Shown piece by piece: positions 17,865 through 26,412 of a stretch of 54,800 nt of DNA. Below the pieces are notes generated by a model that made no database searches, had not been told where the DNA came from, and saw only the letters and a program-made list of their open reading frames with translations. How positions within the stretch are numbered: position 1 is the stretch's first letter; each line of letters starts with the position of its first letter. Location: positions 1 through 54,800 of the forward strand of contig JAUIBW010000038.1 in assembly GCA_030427585.1 (NCBI GenBank), in the 5' to 3' direction. A program made the translations under genes and the position numbers. This stretch comes from Bacteroidia bacterium. Lineage in GTDB: Bacteria; Bacteroidota; Bacteroidia; Flavobacteriales; Flavobacteriaceae.

Positions 17865-18371
17865 ATGAAGAAAGGAATTATAATTTTGGGGAGTTCAAAT
17901 AGCAATGGAGATACATACAAAGCAGCTTCATTTGTTAGCCAGCAAATGAACTATTCTATAATAGATTTAAAAACAAAAAACATATCAGAATTTGATTACG
18001 AATTCAAAAACAGAGATGATGATTTTCATCCTTTAATTCGTGAGATCGTAAATCAATATGACCTCATTATTTTTGCAACTCCTGTATATTGGTATACTAT
18101 GAGTGGAATTCTGAAAACTTTTTTAGATAGAATTTCTGATTGTTTGAAAATAGAAAAAGAAACAGGTCGGAAACTAAGAGGAATGGAAATGGCAGTACTA
18201 AGTTGCGGTTCGGATAAACAATTAAAAAACGGATTTCACATGCCATTTATAGAAACATCAAAATACCTGGGTATGAAATACATCGCAGATGTACATTGCT
18301 GGGTCGAAAATGGCACTCTCCCTGATGTAGTAGAAGTAAAATTAAACGATTTTATAAATCAAATACAGTAA
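17865..18371 (+). CDS. Flavodoxin-fold NAD(P)H-dependent oxidoreductase
   Basis: A 168-residue FMN-dependent reductase: GSSNSNGDTYKAA is the FMN phosphate loop of the NADPH-dependent FMN reductase family and ATPVYWYTMSGILKTFLDRI is its flavin/substrate loop. Likely role is reduction of quinones, azo or nitro compounds in the cytoplasm. Its stop codon TAA overlaps by one base the ATG of the arylamine N-acetyltransferase gene, so the two are an operon; pairing a reductase with an arylamine acetyltransferase suggests handling of aromatic nitrogen compounds (inference). Confidence 0.85.
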   Translation: MKKGIIILGSSNSNGDTYKAASFVSQQMNYSIIDLKTKNISEFDYEFKNRDDDFHPLIREIVNQYDLIIFATPVYWYTMSGILKTFLDRISDCLKIEKETGRKLRGMEMAVLSCGSDKQLKNGFHMPFIETSKYLGMKYIADVHCWVENGTLPDVVEVKLNDFINQIQ

Positions 18372-19135
18372 TGAATATTGATCTCTATCTAGAACGAATA
18401 AGGTACAAGAAGGAAATAAGTGTTAATAAAAAAGTACTTTTCGAACTGCAGCAGTCTCACTTAAAAAATGTGCCTTTCGAGAATCTGGATATTCATTACA
18501 ATAGAGAAATCATACTTAACGTTGATGCTATTTATAATAAAATAGTAGTTCAAAAAAGAGGAGGATTTTGCTATGAGCTAAACGGGTTATTCTATCATTT
18601 ACTAAAAGAAATTGGGTTTGATGTAAAAATGATTTCGGGCAGGGTGTATAGCACATCACAAGGATACGGAAAAGAATATGATCATTTAGCTATAATAGCT
18701 TCGGTACACAACAATGATTATCTGGTCGATGTAGGGTTTGGCAAATTCTCATACACCCCATTACTGATTAAAACCGGGATCAGGTTATCTGATGATTTCG
18801 GTTATTTTGAGTTCGATAAATTTGATGATGATTATTTAAAAGTAAGTGAAGTGGTAGATGAAGTATCAACTCCACAGTATATTTTTAAAACTATAGGTCG
18901 AAATTTTAATGAGTTTCAAGAAATGTGTATATTTCATCAAACCAGTAAAGATTCTCATTTTACACAAAAAAAAGTAATCTCTATGATTACTGATACAGGA
19001 AGAATTACTTTAAATGACAATCAATGTAAAATTACCAAAGGAGCAGATGCCGAGATCATACAATTTACTGAAGAAACAAAATTTAACGAACTTCTAAAAA
19101 AACATTTTGATATCGAAATACAGAAGTATTCTTAA
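18371..19135 (+). CDS. Arylamine N-acetyltransferase
   Basis: A 254-residue NAT-family enzyme that transfers acetyl from acetyl-CoA to arylamines or hydrazines. The catalytic triad is visible: Cys in KRGGFCYELN (about residue 71), His in EYDHLAI (about 108) and Asp in LVDVGFG (about 123). The PFENLDIHY segment is also diagnostic. Length is slightly below the usual 270-280. It overlaps the upstream oxidoreductase gene by one base. Confidence 0.93.
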   Translation: MNIDLYLERIRYKKEISVNKKVLFELQQSHLKNVPFENLDIHYNREIILNVDAIYNKIVVQKRGGFCYELNGLFYHLLKEIGFDVKMISGRVYSTSQGYGKEYDHLAIIASVHNNDYLVDVGFGKFSYTPLLIKTGIRLSDDFGYFEFDKFDDDYLKVSEVVDEVSTPQYIFKTIGRNFNEFQEMCIFHQTSKDSHFTQKKVISMITDTGRITLNDNQCKITKGADAEIIQFTEETKFNELLKKHFDIEIQKYS

Positions 19136-19164
19136 ATCAAATCATAATACCATACAAAACATAA

Positions 19165-19713
19165 ATGGCGATTACATTTCCTATTATAGAAACAGAACGA
19201 TTACGACTACGTCAATTTACAAACGATGATTTAGAGAATGTATATCTTGGTCTATCTAATCCTGATGTAATCAAATACTACGGGATTAGCTTTAATAGTC
19301 TTGAAGCTACCAAAGAGCAAATAACATGGTTTGCAGAACTAGAAAAAAATGAAACCGGCATATGGTGGGCTATCTGCTCTAAAGATGGTAATACTTTCTA
19401 TGGTGCAGGAGGGCTTAATGCTATCGAAAAAGAAAACAAAAAAGCAGAAATCGGATTCTGGCTTCTTCCCCAGTATTGGGGAAAAGGAATCATGAAAGAA
19501 GTAATGCCTCTCATTTGTAAATTCGGGTTCGAAAATCTAGGATTGCATAGAATTGAAGGATTTGTAGATGCCGAGAATTCGAACTGCAAAAATGGATTAG
19601 CAAAATTAGATTTTGAATACGAAGGGACGATGGTCGACTGCGAAATCAAAAACGGAAAATATGTTAGTGTAGCTATTTATGCCATATTAAATAAAAACTC
19701 TTCTTCTAAGTAA
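19165..19713 (+). CDS. GNAT N-acetyltransferase, RimJ/RimL type
   Basis: A 182-residue acetyltransferase: ETERLRLRQFTNDDLENVY is the typical RimJ/RimL opening, IGFWLLPQYWGKGIMKEVM the acetyl-CoA binding motif, and GFVDAENSNCKNGLAKLDFEYEG the C-terminal motif B. Members acetylate ribosomal protein N-termini, amino acids or antibiotics; nothing here points to one. It follows the arylamine acetyltransferase by 29 bp and may share its transcript. A hairpin follows at 19735-19759. Confidence 0.85.
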   Translation: MAITFPIIETERLRLRQFTNDDLENVYLGLSNPDVIKYYGISFNSLEATKEQITWFAELEKNETGIWWAICSKDGNTFYGAGGLNAIEKENKKAEIGFWLLPQYWGKGIMKEVMPLICKFGFENLGLHRIEGFVDAENSNCKNGLAKLDFEYEGTMVDCEIKNGKYVSVAIYAILNKNSSSK

Positions 19714-19734
19714 AAAAATCCATATTTTATTATC

Positions 19735-19759
19735 AACCCAATTACATTACAATTGGGTT
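19735..19759 (+). terminator. Hairpin after the RimJ/RimL-type gene
   Basis: Perfect 9-bp stem AACCCAATT / AATTGGGTT with a 7-base loop, 21 bases past the stop. The following tract is only modestly T-rich. Confidence 0.6.
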
Positions 19760-19824
19760 CTCTAATTTAAACGAATAGTCTAATCCAAACTACATAATTA
19801 AGGTCAAATACACTGTTATTAAGT

Positions 19825-20952
19825 ATGAATTTTGAAATACTAGATTTTTTGATTTTACTAGGAGTAACTCAAGGGTTTATCTTTGCTGTCATAATTTTAT
19901 TTTCCAAATTTTTTAAAAACAAGGCAAATTTATATCTGGGAATAAGTCTTTTACTCGGGGGGGTTATCAATATTCAATATTGGGCCTTACACTATGATTG
20001 GTATAAAGAGTACCAAAATTTTAGAATACTAGAAGATATAGAACTAGTATTGGCGTTTCCGGTAACCTTATATTTTTATTACTTAACATTATTAAACCCC
20101 ACATTAAAGCTCAGAAATAAACAATGGGTATTGTATATTCCTTTTGTTATATCTGTTATATTAAATCTATACATTGGCGGGCAGTTTTATTTTGATCTAT
20201 ACTCTATTCATAACAAAGCATGGATACCCCATTTTTATACCATAGAATATTATTTTTCGATTCTATTTAATTTAGTTCTACTTGTCATAGAATTTCGTTT
20301 GTTATTTAAAAATGATACCAAATATCAACCCGATATTGGCTACGATCTAAAATGGATACGTCTATTTTATACTTTTCATGTTTTGCTTATCTTTTTTTGG
20401 ATTTTAACAAGTGTAGTAGATTATTACTATAACAGTGATTATTCTATCATTATATGGCTATTGCTTACTATCCTTTTTTATTGGATTGGTTATCAAGGGA
20501 TATACAAATTTACCTTGGCCAAAAACAGATTCGAAATAAGAGAGATCAATAAAAAGAAAAGAAATGAAAAACAGAAAGAGCCTGTAAAATTTAAAGAAGG
20601 AGAGGATAACCCATATTTTAAAAAATTTATACAACTTCTAGAAAATGAAAAGCTATATAGAAATCAACAATTGAGTAGAGATGATATTGCAGCCCGATTA
20701 AATATAAGTATTGGTTATCTTTCTCAAATAATCAATGGTGTTACTCAAAAGAATTTTTCTGATTATTTAAATGCATACAGAGTAAAAGAAGCTAAAACCA
20801 TGATTTTGGATCCTGAATTTAGCAATTATGATATGGTAGCAATAGGATTTGAAGCTGGCTTTAATTCTAAATCTGCTTTTTATAAATATTTCAAAAAAGA
20901 AACCGGCCATACTCCAACTACATTTAAAAAAATGTACAAAAAACAAACATAA
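19825..20952 (+). CDS. Membrane-anchored AraC-family regulator
   Basis: A 375-residue protein with about six to seven N-terminal membrane helices (roughly residues 5-235) and a C-terminal AraC-type double helix-turn-helix (about 270-375: DDIAARLNISIGYLSQIINGVTQKNFSDYLNAYRV, then MVAIGFEAGFNSKSAFYKYFKKETGHTP). This fused architecture is common in Bacteroidetes and is thought to sense membrane or extracellular signals. A pair of 14-bp direct repeats lies just after the gene, before the lipocalin-like gene, which is a plausible target. Confidence 0.88.
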   Translation: MNFEILDFLILLGVTQGFIFAVIILFSKFFKNKANLYLGISLLLGGVINIQYWALHYDWYKEYQNFRILEDIELVLAFPVTLYFYYLTLLNPTLKLRNKQWVLYIPFVISVILNLYIGGQFYFDLYSIHNKAWIPHFYTIEYYFSILFNLVLLVIEFRLLFKNDTKYQPDIGYDLKWIRLFYTFHVLLIFFWILTSVVDYYYNSDYSIIIWLLLTILFYWIGYQGIYKFTLAKNRFEIREINKKKRNEKQKEPVKFKEGEDNPYFKKFIQLLENEKLYRNQQLSRDDIAARLNISIGYLSQIINGVTQKNFSDYLNAYRVKEAKTMILDPEFSNYDMVAIGFEAGFNSKSAFYKYFKKETGHTPTTFKKMYKKQT

Positions 20953-20979
20953 TCATAAAAAGAGTCCATAATTGTTCAA

Positions 20980-21010
20980 TTCTAACTTTTGGAGACTTCT
21001 AACTTTTAGA
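20980..21010 (+). promoter_or_regulatory. Tandem 14-bp repeats, candidate AraC-type operator
   Basis: TTCTAACTTTTGGA at 20980-20993 and TTCTAACTTTTAGA at 20997-21010 (13 of 14 identical, 17-bp period). They lie directly before a -7 element at 21018-21025 and 3' of the AraC-type gene, the place expected for an activator site. The assignment is inference. Confidence 0.5.
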
Positions 21011-21017
21011 ACCTGGC

Positions 21018-21025
21018 TAATTTTG
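21018..21025 (+). promoter_or_regulatory. -7 element TAATTTTG before the lipocalin-like gene
   Basis: TAnnTTTG match 24 bp before the ATG at 21049 and 8 bp after the direct repeats. Confidence 0.5.
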
Positions 21026-21048
21026 CCCAAAACAAAAAAAGAAAAGTT

Positions 21049-21456
21049 ATGAGCAAAAAACTAATTGTATTCGTTTTAATAACATTACATATTACTTTTT
21101 CATGTAATACCGATGATGATGTCACCGGTACGATTAATGAAACATTTATTATTGGTCAATGGCAATTATCTAGTTCTACCAAAAATGGAACTACTATTGA
21201 TTTAGACACTTGTGACCTTATGGAAACTTATGTTTTTACTAATACTAATAAAGTAAGTAATACACTTTACGCGTTAAGTACAAACAATGTATGCGAAGAA
21301 GATGCTAAAACAACTTATGATTATACTATTACCGGTGTTAATCTTACCATTAATAGCCATAGTGTTTTTGTAATTTCAACCCCAAATGCAAGCACACTGA
21401 TTCTTACATCCAAAAGTTCATCAGATACTTTTGTAAAAACATATATCAGGAAATAA
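21049..21456 (+). CDS. Lipocalin-like lipoprotein
   Basis: A 135-residue protein with a lipobox ITFSC (Cys19) and a lipocalin-type core: IIGQWQLSSS at the start of the barrel, a METYVFTNTNKV strand in the middle and a TLILTSKSS strand pair near the end. Flavobacterial lipocalin-like proteins of this size are usually annotated by the Lipocalin_4/5 models. Ligand unknown. The direct repeats before it suggest control by the upstream AraC-type regulator. Confidence 0.75.
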   Translation: MSKKLIVFVLITLHITFSCNTDDDVTGTINETFIIGQWQLSSSTKNGTTIDLDTCDLMETYVFTNTNKVSNTLYALSTNNVCEEDAKTTYDYTITGVNLTINSHSVFVISTPNASTLILTSKSSSDTFVKTYIRK

Positions 21457-21654
21457 CCAAAAAATATCTTGTGTTAAAAATGTCTAGGTTTATCATCATT
21501 TTAAATCTGGGTATTTCTATATTTTATGATCTGAATATACAGTGAAGAGACCATTTTGTTATACTTAACAAAATTAAGATTTAACAGTATTTGTAACAAC
21601 AAAACTCAGGAATAGTACGTTAAGGTATACACACACGATCATGTTAAAGCACTC

Positions 21655-22215
21655 ATGAATATATTACCTAAATACGGGCTACTGCAGTTTAGAAATGCTG
21701 CGAGAATATATAGTAAGTCTATTACTGAAAGTCTGCAACTCTTTAAGGAAGAAACAAAATTCCTTAAAACTTCCCTGTTTTTTTCATATAAACACGACGA
21801 GCTTGAAGAACTGGATAGTGCCATTAATTTTCTAAAAGGGTTTGGTGTACTTATTTATGCAGATTATCTGTTGCTTGATCCGGATACTACAGAAAATTCC
21901 GGTAAGGTAACCGACAAAGAGATCCAGCAAAAAACAGAAGAAAAAATAAAGGAAAATAAAAAGTTTATTTTCTTAGCTACAGAAAATGCCATTAGTTCTA
22001 AACGTTGTAAGTGGGAATTGCGATATGCCAATACACAAAAACCTAAAGAGCATATTGCAATTTTTCCTATACGAGAAGATTATACAGATTATGGTGGTGC
22101 CGAATACTTACAAAAATTCCCCTACATTCAAAAAAGTGAAATTACTCCAGAGGGGTATGATGTTAAATCTCCTAATGGAGATGTCATAGAACTAGGTGCC
22201 TGGTTAGCATCTTAA
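21655..22215 (+). CDS. Stand-alone TIR-domain protein
   Basis: A 186-residue protein. After a 37-residue helical lead, TSLFFSYKHDELEELDSAINFL is strand A and helix A of a TIR domain, VLIYAD is strand B, FIFLATENAISSKRCKWELRYA contains strand D and the S-x6-W-E pattern with Glu121 as the probable NADase residue, and IAIFPIRED is strand E. There is no attached sensor domain. Bacterial TIR proteins either cleave NAD+ or make cyclic ADP-ribose signals in defence; no ThsA-like or other partner is seen in the flanks. The ATG at 21655 is the only in-frame start before the domain. Confidence 0.75.
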   Translation: MNILPKYGLLQFRNAARIYSKSITESLQLFKEETKFLKTSLFFSYKHDELEELDSAINFLKGFGVLIYADYLLLDPDTTENSGKVTDKEIQQKTEEKIKENKKFIFLATENAISSKRCKWELRYANTQKPKEHIAIFPIREDYTDYGGAEYLQKFPYIQKSEITPEGYDVKSPNGDVIELGAWLAS

Positions 22216-22612
22216 TTGGCATCCAAAATCTTAAAAAATCCTAATATCGTAGTTAAGTAATTTGCTAATTAGAGTTTTGTGTATCCCAAAACCTGAAATC
22301 AAATTCATATCCGACCAAAAATAGCTTAGTTATATCAAGAGGTATTAATACCATTTCCCACTTAAATTTACCTACTAAAATTTGCCCTTTTTCACTTAGG
22401 CGAAAAAATAAAACTAAACCGTAGCTAGGGCTATGCTTGATTTTTCTTTTTTCGCCTAATCAAAAAATGACTGCTTTTTATTTGAGTGCTTTTAAATTAG
22501 AACTGGTATAACTTCTAAAAACATCGAAATACAGGGAACCGGAGGAATTCAATTTGAAAAAATCACAACTCCAAGAATTTCTCATCCCAGTCAATAAAAT
22601 CGTGTTTATTCT
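22216..22612. other. Intergenic region with a perfect 13-bp palindrome
   Basis: TTAGGCGAAAAAA at 22396-22408 and its exact complement at 22447-22459 flank a core CCGTAGCT-AGG-GCTATGC that itself nearly pairs. The core resembles the centre of the element at 7916-8078 (CCGTAGCT-CT-GCTATGC). The remainder is AT-rich with no ORF. It separates two convergent genes (TIR and hemL), so it may partly serve as a terminator. Confidence 0.5.
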
Positions 22613-23899
22613 CTAAAGTGTTTTAGCAACTTTTTGTACCGTAACAATAGTTTCATCCAGGTCTTCATAAGTAAGTGCTTCGGTTATAAACCAGGTTTCA
22701 AAAGCACTTGGTGCAATATAAACACCGTTGTCTAGCATCCCATGAAAAAACTTTTTAAAAGTATCGTTATTGCCCTTTGCCGCAGTATCAAAATCTACTA
22801 CGGTACCCTCTGCAAAATGAACAGAAATCATAGAGCCAATTCTGTTGATAGTATACGTAATATTATGCTCATCCAGAGCATTAGCAATTCCGTGATGCAA
22901 GTACTCGGTTTTACTGGCAAGGCTTTTAAATATCTCTGGGTTGTTATTCAACTCGGTAAGCATGGCTAATCCTGCAGCCATCGCCAGTGGATTACCACTT
23001 AAGGTCCCTGCCTGGTATACGGGTCCAAGTGGTGCTAAATGATTCATAATTTCGGCGCGTGCTGCAAAAGCACCAACAGGCAATCCCCCTCCAATTACTT
23101 TACCAAAAGTAACAATATCGGCATTTACCCCGGTAAGTTCTTGTGCTCCTCCTTTTGCTAATCTAAAACCGGTCATTACTTCATCAAAAATCAATAGTAT
23201 ACCGTGAGTATCACATAAAGATCTAAGTCCTTCTAAAAATCCTTTTACCGGTGGGATACATCCCATGTTTCCGGCAATAGGTTCTATAATGATACAGGCA
23301 ATCTCTCCCTGGTTAGACATGATAATACGTTCTACATGATCCAAATCATTATATCTTGCCAATAAAGTATCTTGTGCCGTTCCTTTGGTCACTCCCGGGC
23401 TATTGGGGCTTCCAAAAGTAACTGCGCCACTACCTGCCTGAATCAAGAAAGAATCGCTATGCCCATGATAACACCCTGCAAATTTGATAATCTTATCTTT
23501 ACCTGTATATCCACGTGCTAATCGTACTGCACTCATACAGGCTTCGGTACCAGAATTTACAAATCGTATTTTATCGATATTGGGTACCATAGAAACTGCA
23601 AGTTCTGCGATTTGAGTTTCAATTTCTGTTGGCATTCCAAAACTGGTTCCTTTTTTAGCTTTATCGACAACCGTATTTACTACTGGAGGATATGCGTGCC
23701 CCAAAATCATCGGGCCCCATGAGTTGATATAATCTATCAATCGGTTACCATCTTCATCATACAAATATGCTCCTTTGGCCTCTGTAACAAATATGGGATC
23801 TCCTCCTACAGCTTTGAAGGCTCGTACTGGTGAGTTAACCCCACCCGGAATTACTTTTTGCGCTGCTGTAAATAATGCGCTACTTCTTTTATAGATCAT
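22613..23899 (-). CDS. hemL: Glutamate-1-semialdehyde 2,1-aminomutase
   Basis: A 428-residue class III PLP aminotransferase that converts glutamate-1-semialdehyde to 5-aminolevulinate in tetrapyrrole synthesis. Recognisable blocks are SSALFTAAQKVIPGGVNSPV at the start, VNSGTEACMSAVRLAR, FAGCYHGHSDSFL, IFDEVMTGFR and the Schiff-base region TFGKVIGGGLPVGAF. Length and the absence of extra domains are normal. The ATG at 23899 follows the stop of the glucosaminidase gene by two bases, so hemL is the last gene of a minus-strand operon. Confidence 0.97.
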   Translation of the reverse strand: MIYKRSSALFTAAQKVIPGGVNSPVRAFKAVGGDPIFVTEAKGAYLYDEDGNRLIDYINSWGPMILGHAYPPVVNTVVDKAKKGTSFGMPTEIETQIAELAVSMVPNIDKIRFVNSGTEACMSAVRLARGYTGKDKIIKFAGCYHGHSDSFLIQAGSGAVTFGSPNSPGVTKGTAQDTLLARYNDLDHVERIIMSNQGEIACIIIEPIAGNMGCIPPVKGFLEGLRSLCDTHGILLIFDEVMTGFRLAKGGAQELTGVNADIVTFGKVIGGGLPVGAFAARAEIMNHLAPLGPVYQAGTLSGNPLAMAAGLAMLTELNNNPEIFKSLASKTEYLHHGIANALDEHNITYTINRIGSMISVHFAEGTVVDFDTAAKGNNDTFKKFFHGMLDNGVYIAPSAFETWFITEALTYEDLDETIVTVQKVAKTL

Positions 23900-23901
23900 G
23901 T

Positions 23902-24774
23902 TTAATTAAAATCTTCTTCCTCTTCGTCTGCAGCTACTACTTTAAGAACTTGCCCGACCTTGATATTATTATTGACCAGATTATTAAATGCTTTGAGTTC
24001 CTCTACAGAAATTTTATATTTCCTGGAAATTGAATATAGAGTGTCTCCTTTTTTTACGGTATAGCCATCCTTATTAGAAATGGAAGTTATAACTGCAACA
24101 GCTTTATTTTTTTCGTCTTTTCTTCGCGGTTTTTTACCAAGTACCTCATCATCAAATTTATCCAAATCGTAACGCTCAATAATAGCAATAAGTTTTTGAG
24201 GATATTTCTTATCGGTAGCATAGCCTGCTTCACGTAGACCACGTGCCCAGGATTTATAGTCCTTTTGGCTAAATGTAAATAGTCTTGAATATCGCTTTCT
24301 ATCTTTTAAGAATAAAGAATGATCTCTAAATGATTCACTTGCCTGATTGTATTTTCTAAAACATTCCTGAGAACGATCATCATCATGATATACCCGATCT
24401 CCTTCCCAATCATGACATTTAATCCCAAAATGATTTTTTGCTCTTTGCGTAAGATCTCCATACCCTGCTCCCGATTCTAATATTCCTTGTGCTAATGTTA
24501 TACTTGCCGGGATCCCATATGTCTTCATTTCACTTTTGGCAATACCCGAGAATTCATAGATATAACGTTGCACTTTATCATTGTATGATAACGCGGGAAG
24601 TGGTTTTTTTGTAGTATGTTCTTCTACTATTATATTTTTAGGACTTTGCTCAACCTCGGTTATAACCGTCGATTTTGGTTTGGGTTTGGATAGTCTTGAA
24701 GATGTTACTTTTTTGCTTCCTCCACAAGAAATCATAACCATAGCAATACATAACAATACAATAAATTTCCTCAT
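23902..24774 (-). CDS. Glucosaminidase (GH73) lipoprotein with LysM domain
   Basis: A 290-residue cell-wall enzyme. A lipobox MISCG (Cys17 from the ATG at 24774) anchors it; the glucosaminidase domain spans about 65-210 (ITLAQGILESGAGYGDL with the catalytic Glu, NHFGIKCHDW), and a LysM peptidoglycan-binding module follows at about 240-283 (YTVKKGDTLYSISRKYKIS...VGQVLKV). It would cleave GlcNAc bonds in peptidoglycan during growth or division. It starts one base after the ACC-deaminase-like gene ends, so the genes are co-transcribed. Confidence 0.9.
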   Translation of the reverse strand: MRKFIVLLCIAMVMISCGGSKKVTSSRLSKPKPKSTVITEVEQSPKNIIVEEHTTKKPLPALSYNDKVQRYIYEFSGIAKSEMKTYGIPASITLAQGILESGAGYGDLTQRAKNHFGIKCHDWEGDRVYHDDDRSQECFRKYNQASESFRDHSLFLKDRKRYSRLFTFSQKDYKSWARGLREAGYATDKKYPQKLIAIIERYDLDKFDDEVLGKKPRRKDEKNKAVAVITSISNKDGYTVKKGDTLYSISRKYKISVEELKAFNNLVNNNIKVGQVLKVVAADEEEEDFN

Positions 24775-24775
24775 T

Positions 24776-25723
24776 TTAATATTCAATTGTAATAAGGGGT
24801 AGTTTCTTTTTCTTTAATTTTTTGTTCATTCCGGCTATCCCTTGCAAACCACCAGTATGAATGGCTAAAATACGAGTATTTTTCTTAAAAACACCTTTTT
24901 GTGCCAGATCAAAAATACCAAAAACCATCTTAACTGTATAGACTGGATCTAATGCAATATGTTGCTGATTGTTAAACCCATTCATAAACTCTACTCCTTC
25001 CTGGTTTATTTTACCATACCCTCCAAAATGATATTCAGAAATAAGTTTCCAATTGGTTTTTGACGTATATTTTTTAATCTCTTTGTCAAGAAAATCTCCT
25101 TTTAAAGCAGGAAATCCCATAACCGTTTGATGAGCTTTAGTACTATTAATAATTCCTGAAATTGTACCTCCGGTCCCCACAGCACAACAAATAATATCAT
25201 AAGTATTATCCTGTGCAGTTAATATTTCTTCGCAACCTTTAACAGCCAGATCATTAGTCCCTCCTTCAGGAATAATGTAACATGAATCAAACTCATCTTT
25301 TAGCTGTTCTAAAAAAGCTGAAGACGTTTTATTTCTATATTGTTCTCTACTAATAAATTTAAGATGCATTCCTGAAGCGTGAGCAAACCGTAAAGTATCA
25401 TTTTCTGATAGTGTTTTCTCAAGATCTTTAGCCAATTCGTCTCCTCTGATTACTCCTATGGTTTGCAACCCCATAATTTCTCCTGCTGCTGCTGTTGCTG
25501 CAATATGATTACTATATGCCCCTCCAAAAGTTAGTATTGTAGTATAACCAGATTTTTTAGCTTCAATAAGATTATATTTTAATTTTCTGAACTTATTACC
25601 CGAAACGTCTCTATGAATCTGATCTTCTCGTTTGATATCAAGAATAACTCTGGCATTATCCAAAATAGAATGTGTAATCGATTGGTTTTTTGAAGGTGAT
25701 GTTTCCGAAAAAAAAATATGCAT
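24776..25723 (-). CDS. ACC deaminase/D-cysteine desulfhydrase-family PLP enzyme
   Basis: A 315-residue fold-type II PLP enzyme. The Schiff-base Lys lies in HRDVSGNKFRKLKYN, the substrate loop is TFGGAYSNHIAA and the phosphate loop GTGGTISG. The family contains 1-aminocyclopropane-1-carboxylate deaminase and D-cysteine desulfhydrase, which cannot be separated reliably by eye; in Bacteroidetes it is usually left as a family call. Products would be 2-oxobutyrate and ammonia, or pyruvate, sulfide and ammonia. It abuts its neighbours on both sides. Confidence 0.85.
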   Translation of the reverse strand: MHIFFSETSPSKNQSITHSILDNARVILDIKREDQIHRDVSGNKFRKLKYNLIEAKKSGYTTILTFGGAYSNHIAATAAAGEIMGLQTIGVIRGDELAKDLEKTLSENDTLRFAHASGMHLKFISREQYRNKTSSAFLEQLKDEFDSCYIIPEGGTNDLAVKGCEEILTAQDNTYDIICCAVGTGGTISGIINSTKAHQTVMGFPALKGDFLDKEIKKYTSKTNWKLISEYHFGGYGKINQEGVEFMNGFNNQQHIALDPVYTVKMVFGIFDLAQKGVFKKNTRILAIHTGGLQGIAGMNKKLKKKKLPLITIEY

Positions 25724-26050
25724 TTATCGATATTTAAAAAAACTCCAGAGTTTTCTTGTTGTAAGATAATCAAGGTTTTCTTCATTAAGATATGCTTCTC
25801 TTTCAAACGAGATATTGCGATAAGCTTGCTGTAAATTTCGATATTGAATCACTCTAAACAAATATTCTGTAAAGTAAAAAATATAAAAAGGAATAACCAA
25901 CAGTTCTACCTGCTGCCTCAAATGGATTTTTTCGTGATTAATAAAGACTTCGTCCTCTTTAAGGAAAGAATTATTAACCACAATAAAAGGCCAAAGGGCG
26001 ATACCTACAAAACGGCGACCTATCAAATATTTGTTAACTACGATGGGCAT
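25724..26050 (-). CDS. Small membrane protein with an HExxH motif
   Basis: A 108-residue protein with one or two membrane segments (near 13-28 and 55-72) separated by NHEKIHLRQQVELL, an HExxH zinc motif. The location of the motif next to a hydrophobic stretch recalls a minimal M48/M56-like membrane peptidase core, but it is far shorter than known peptidases and a third ligand is not assigned. The ATG at 26050 is preferred to a start 12 codons upstream. It ends directly at the start of the ACC-deaminase-like gene. Confidence 0.6.
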   Translation of the reverse strand: MPIVVNKYLIGRRFVGIALWPFIVVNNSFLKEDEVFINHEKIHLRQQVELLVIPFYIFYFTEYLFRVIQYRNLQQAYRNISFEREAYLNEENLDYLTTRKLWSFFKYR

Positions 26051-26078
26051 ATTACTGCAAGATACTATTTTTGTAACT

Positions 26079-26255
26079 ATGAACAATCCTAAAAAAGTAT
26101 TAACTCCAAAAGAAGGCGATTATTACATTACCCCAGAAGGGTATCGTTGTTTTACAGAACAATATCACTTAAGAAGAGGCTATTGTTGCGAAAGTGGTTG
26201 TAGACATTGCCCATATGGTTATGATAAAAAAACCAATAATTATTCTAAAAAATAG
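26079..26255 (+). CDS. DUF5522 cysteine-rich mini-protein
   Basis: A 58-residue protein matching DUF5522: YYITPEGYRCFTEQYHLRRG followed by the cluster YCCESGCRHCPYGY. The four clustered cysteines suggest a zinc or iron-sulfur site, but no function is established. It is transcribed divergently from the HExxH protein; the start codons are only 28 bp apart, so the promoters must overlap coding ends. The ATG at 26079 is chosen because the longer frame enters the opposing gene. Confidence 0.8.
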   Translation: MNNPKKVLTPKEGDYYITPEGYRCFTEQYHLRRGYCCESGCRHCPYGYDKKTNNYSKK

Positions 26256-26412
26256 ATTCACCATCTATCTCATGGTATGATTATTGTGGTTAAATTTGTA
26301 TATAATAGCTATTGTTAAACCAATATCAAATGCTTATAAAATGATTGATGAAAATGTATTTTATTTTCTGATTATTGTGCCATCATATTTGATATTATAA
26401 AAAACTAGGATT

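Noticed and set aside
21655..23899. TIR protein and hemL region as a Thoeris-type operon
   Set aside because: hemL is a housekeeping gene on the opposite strand and no ThsA-like gene is present.
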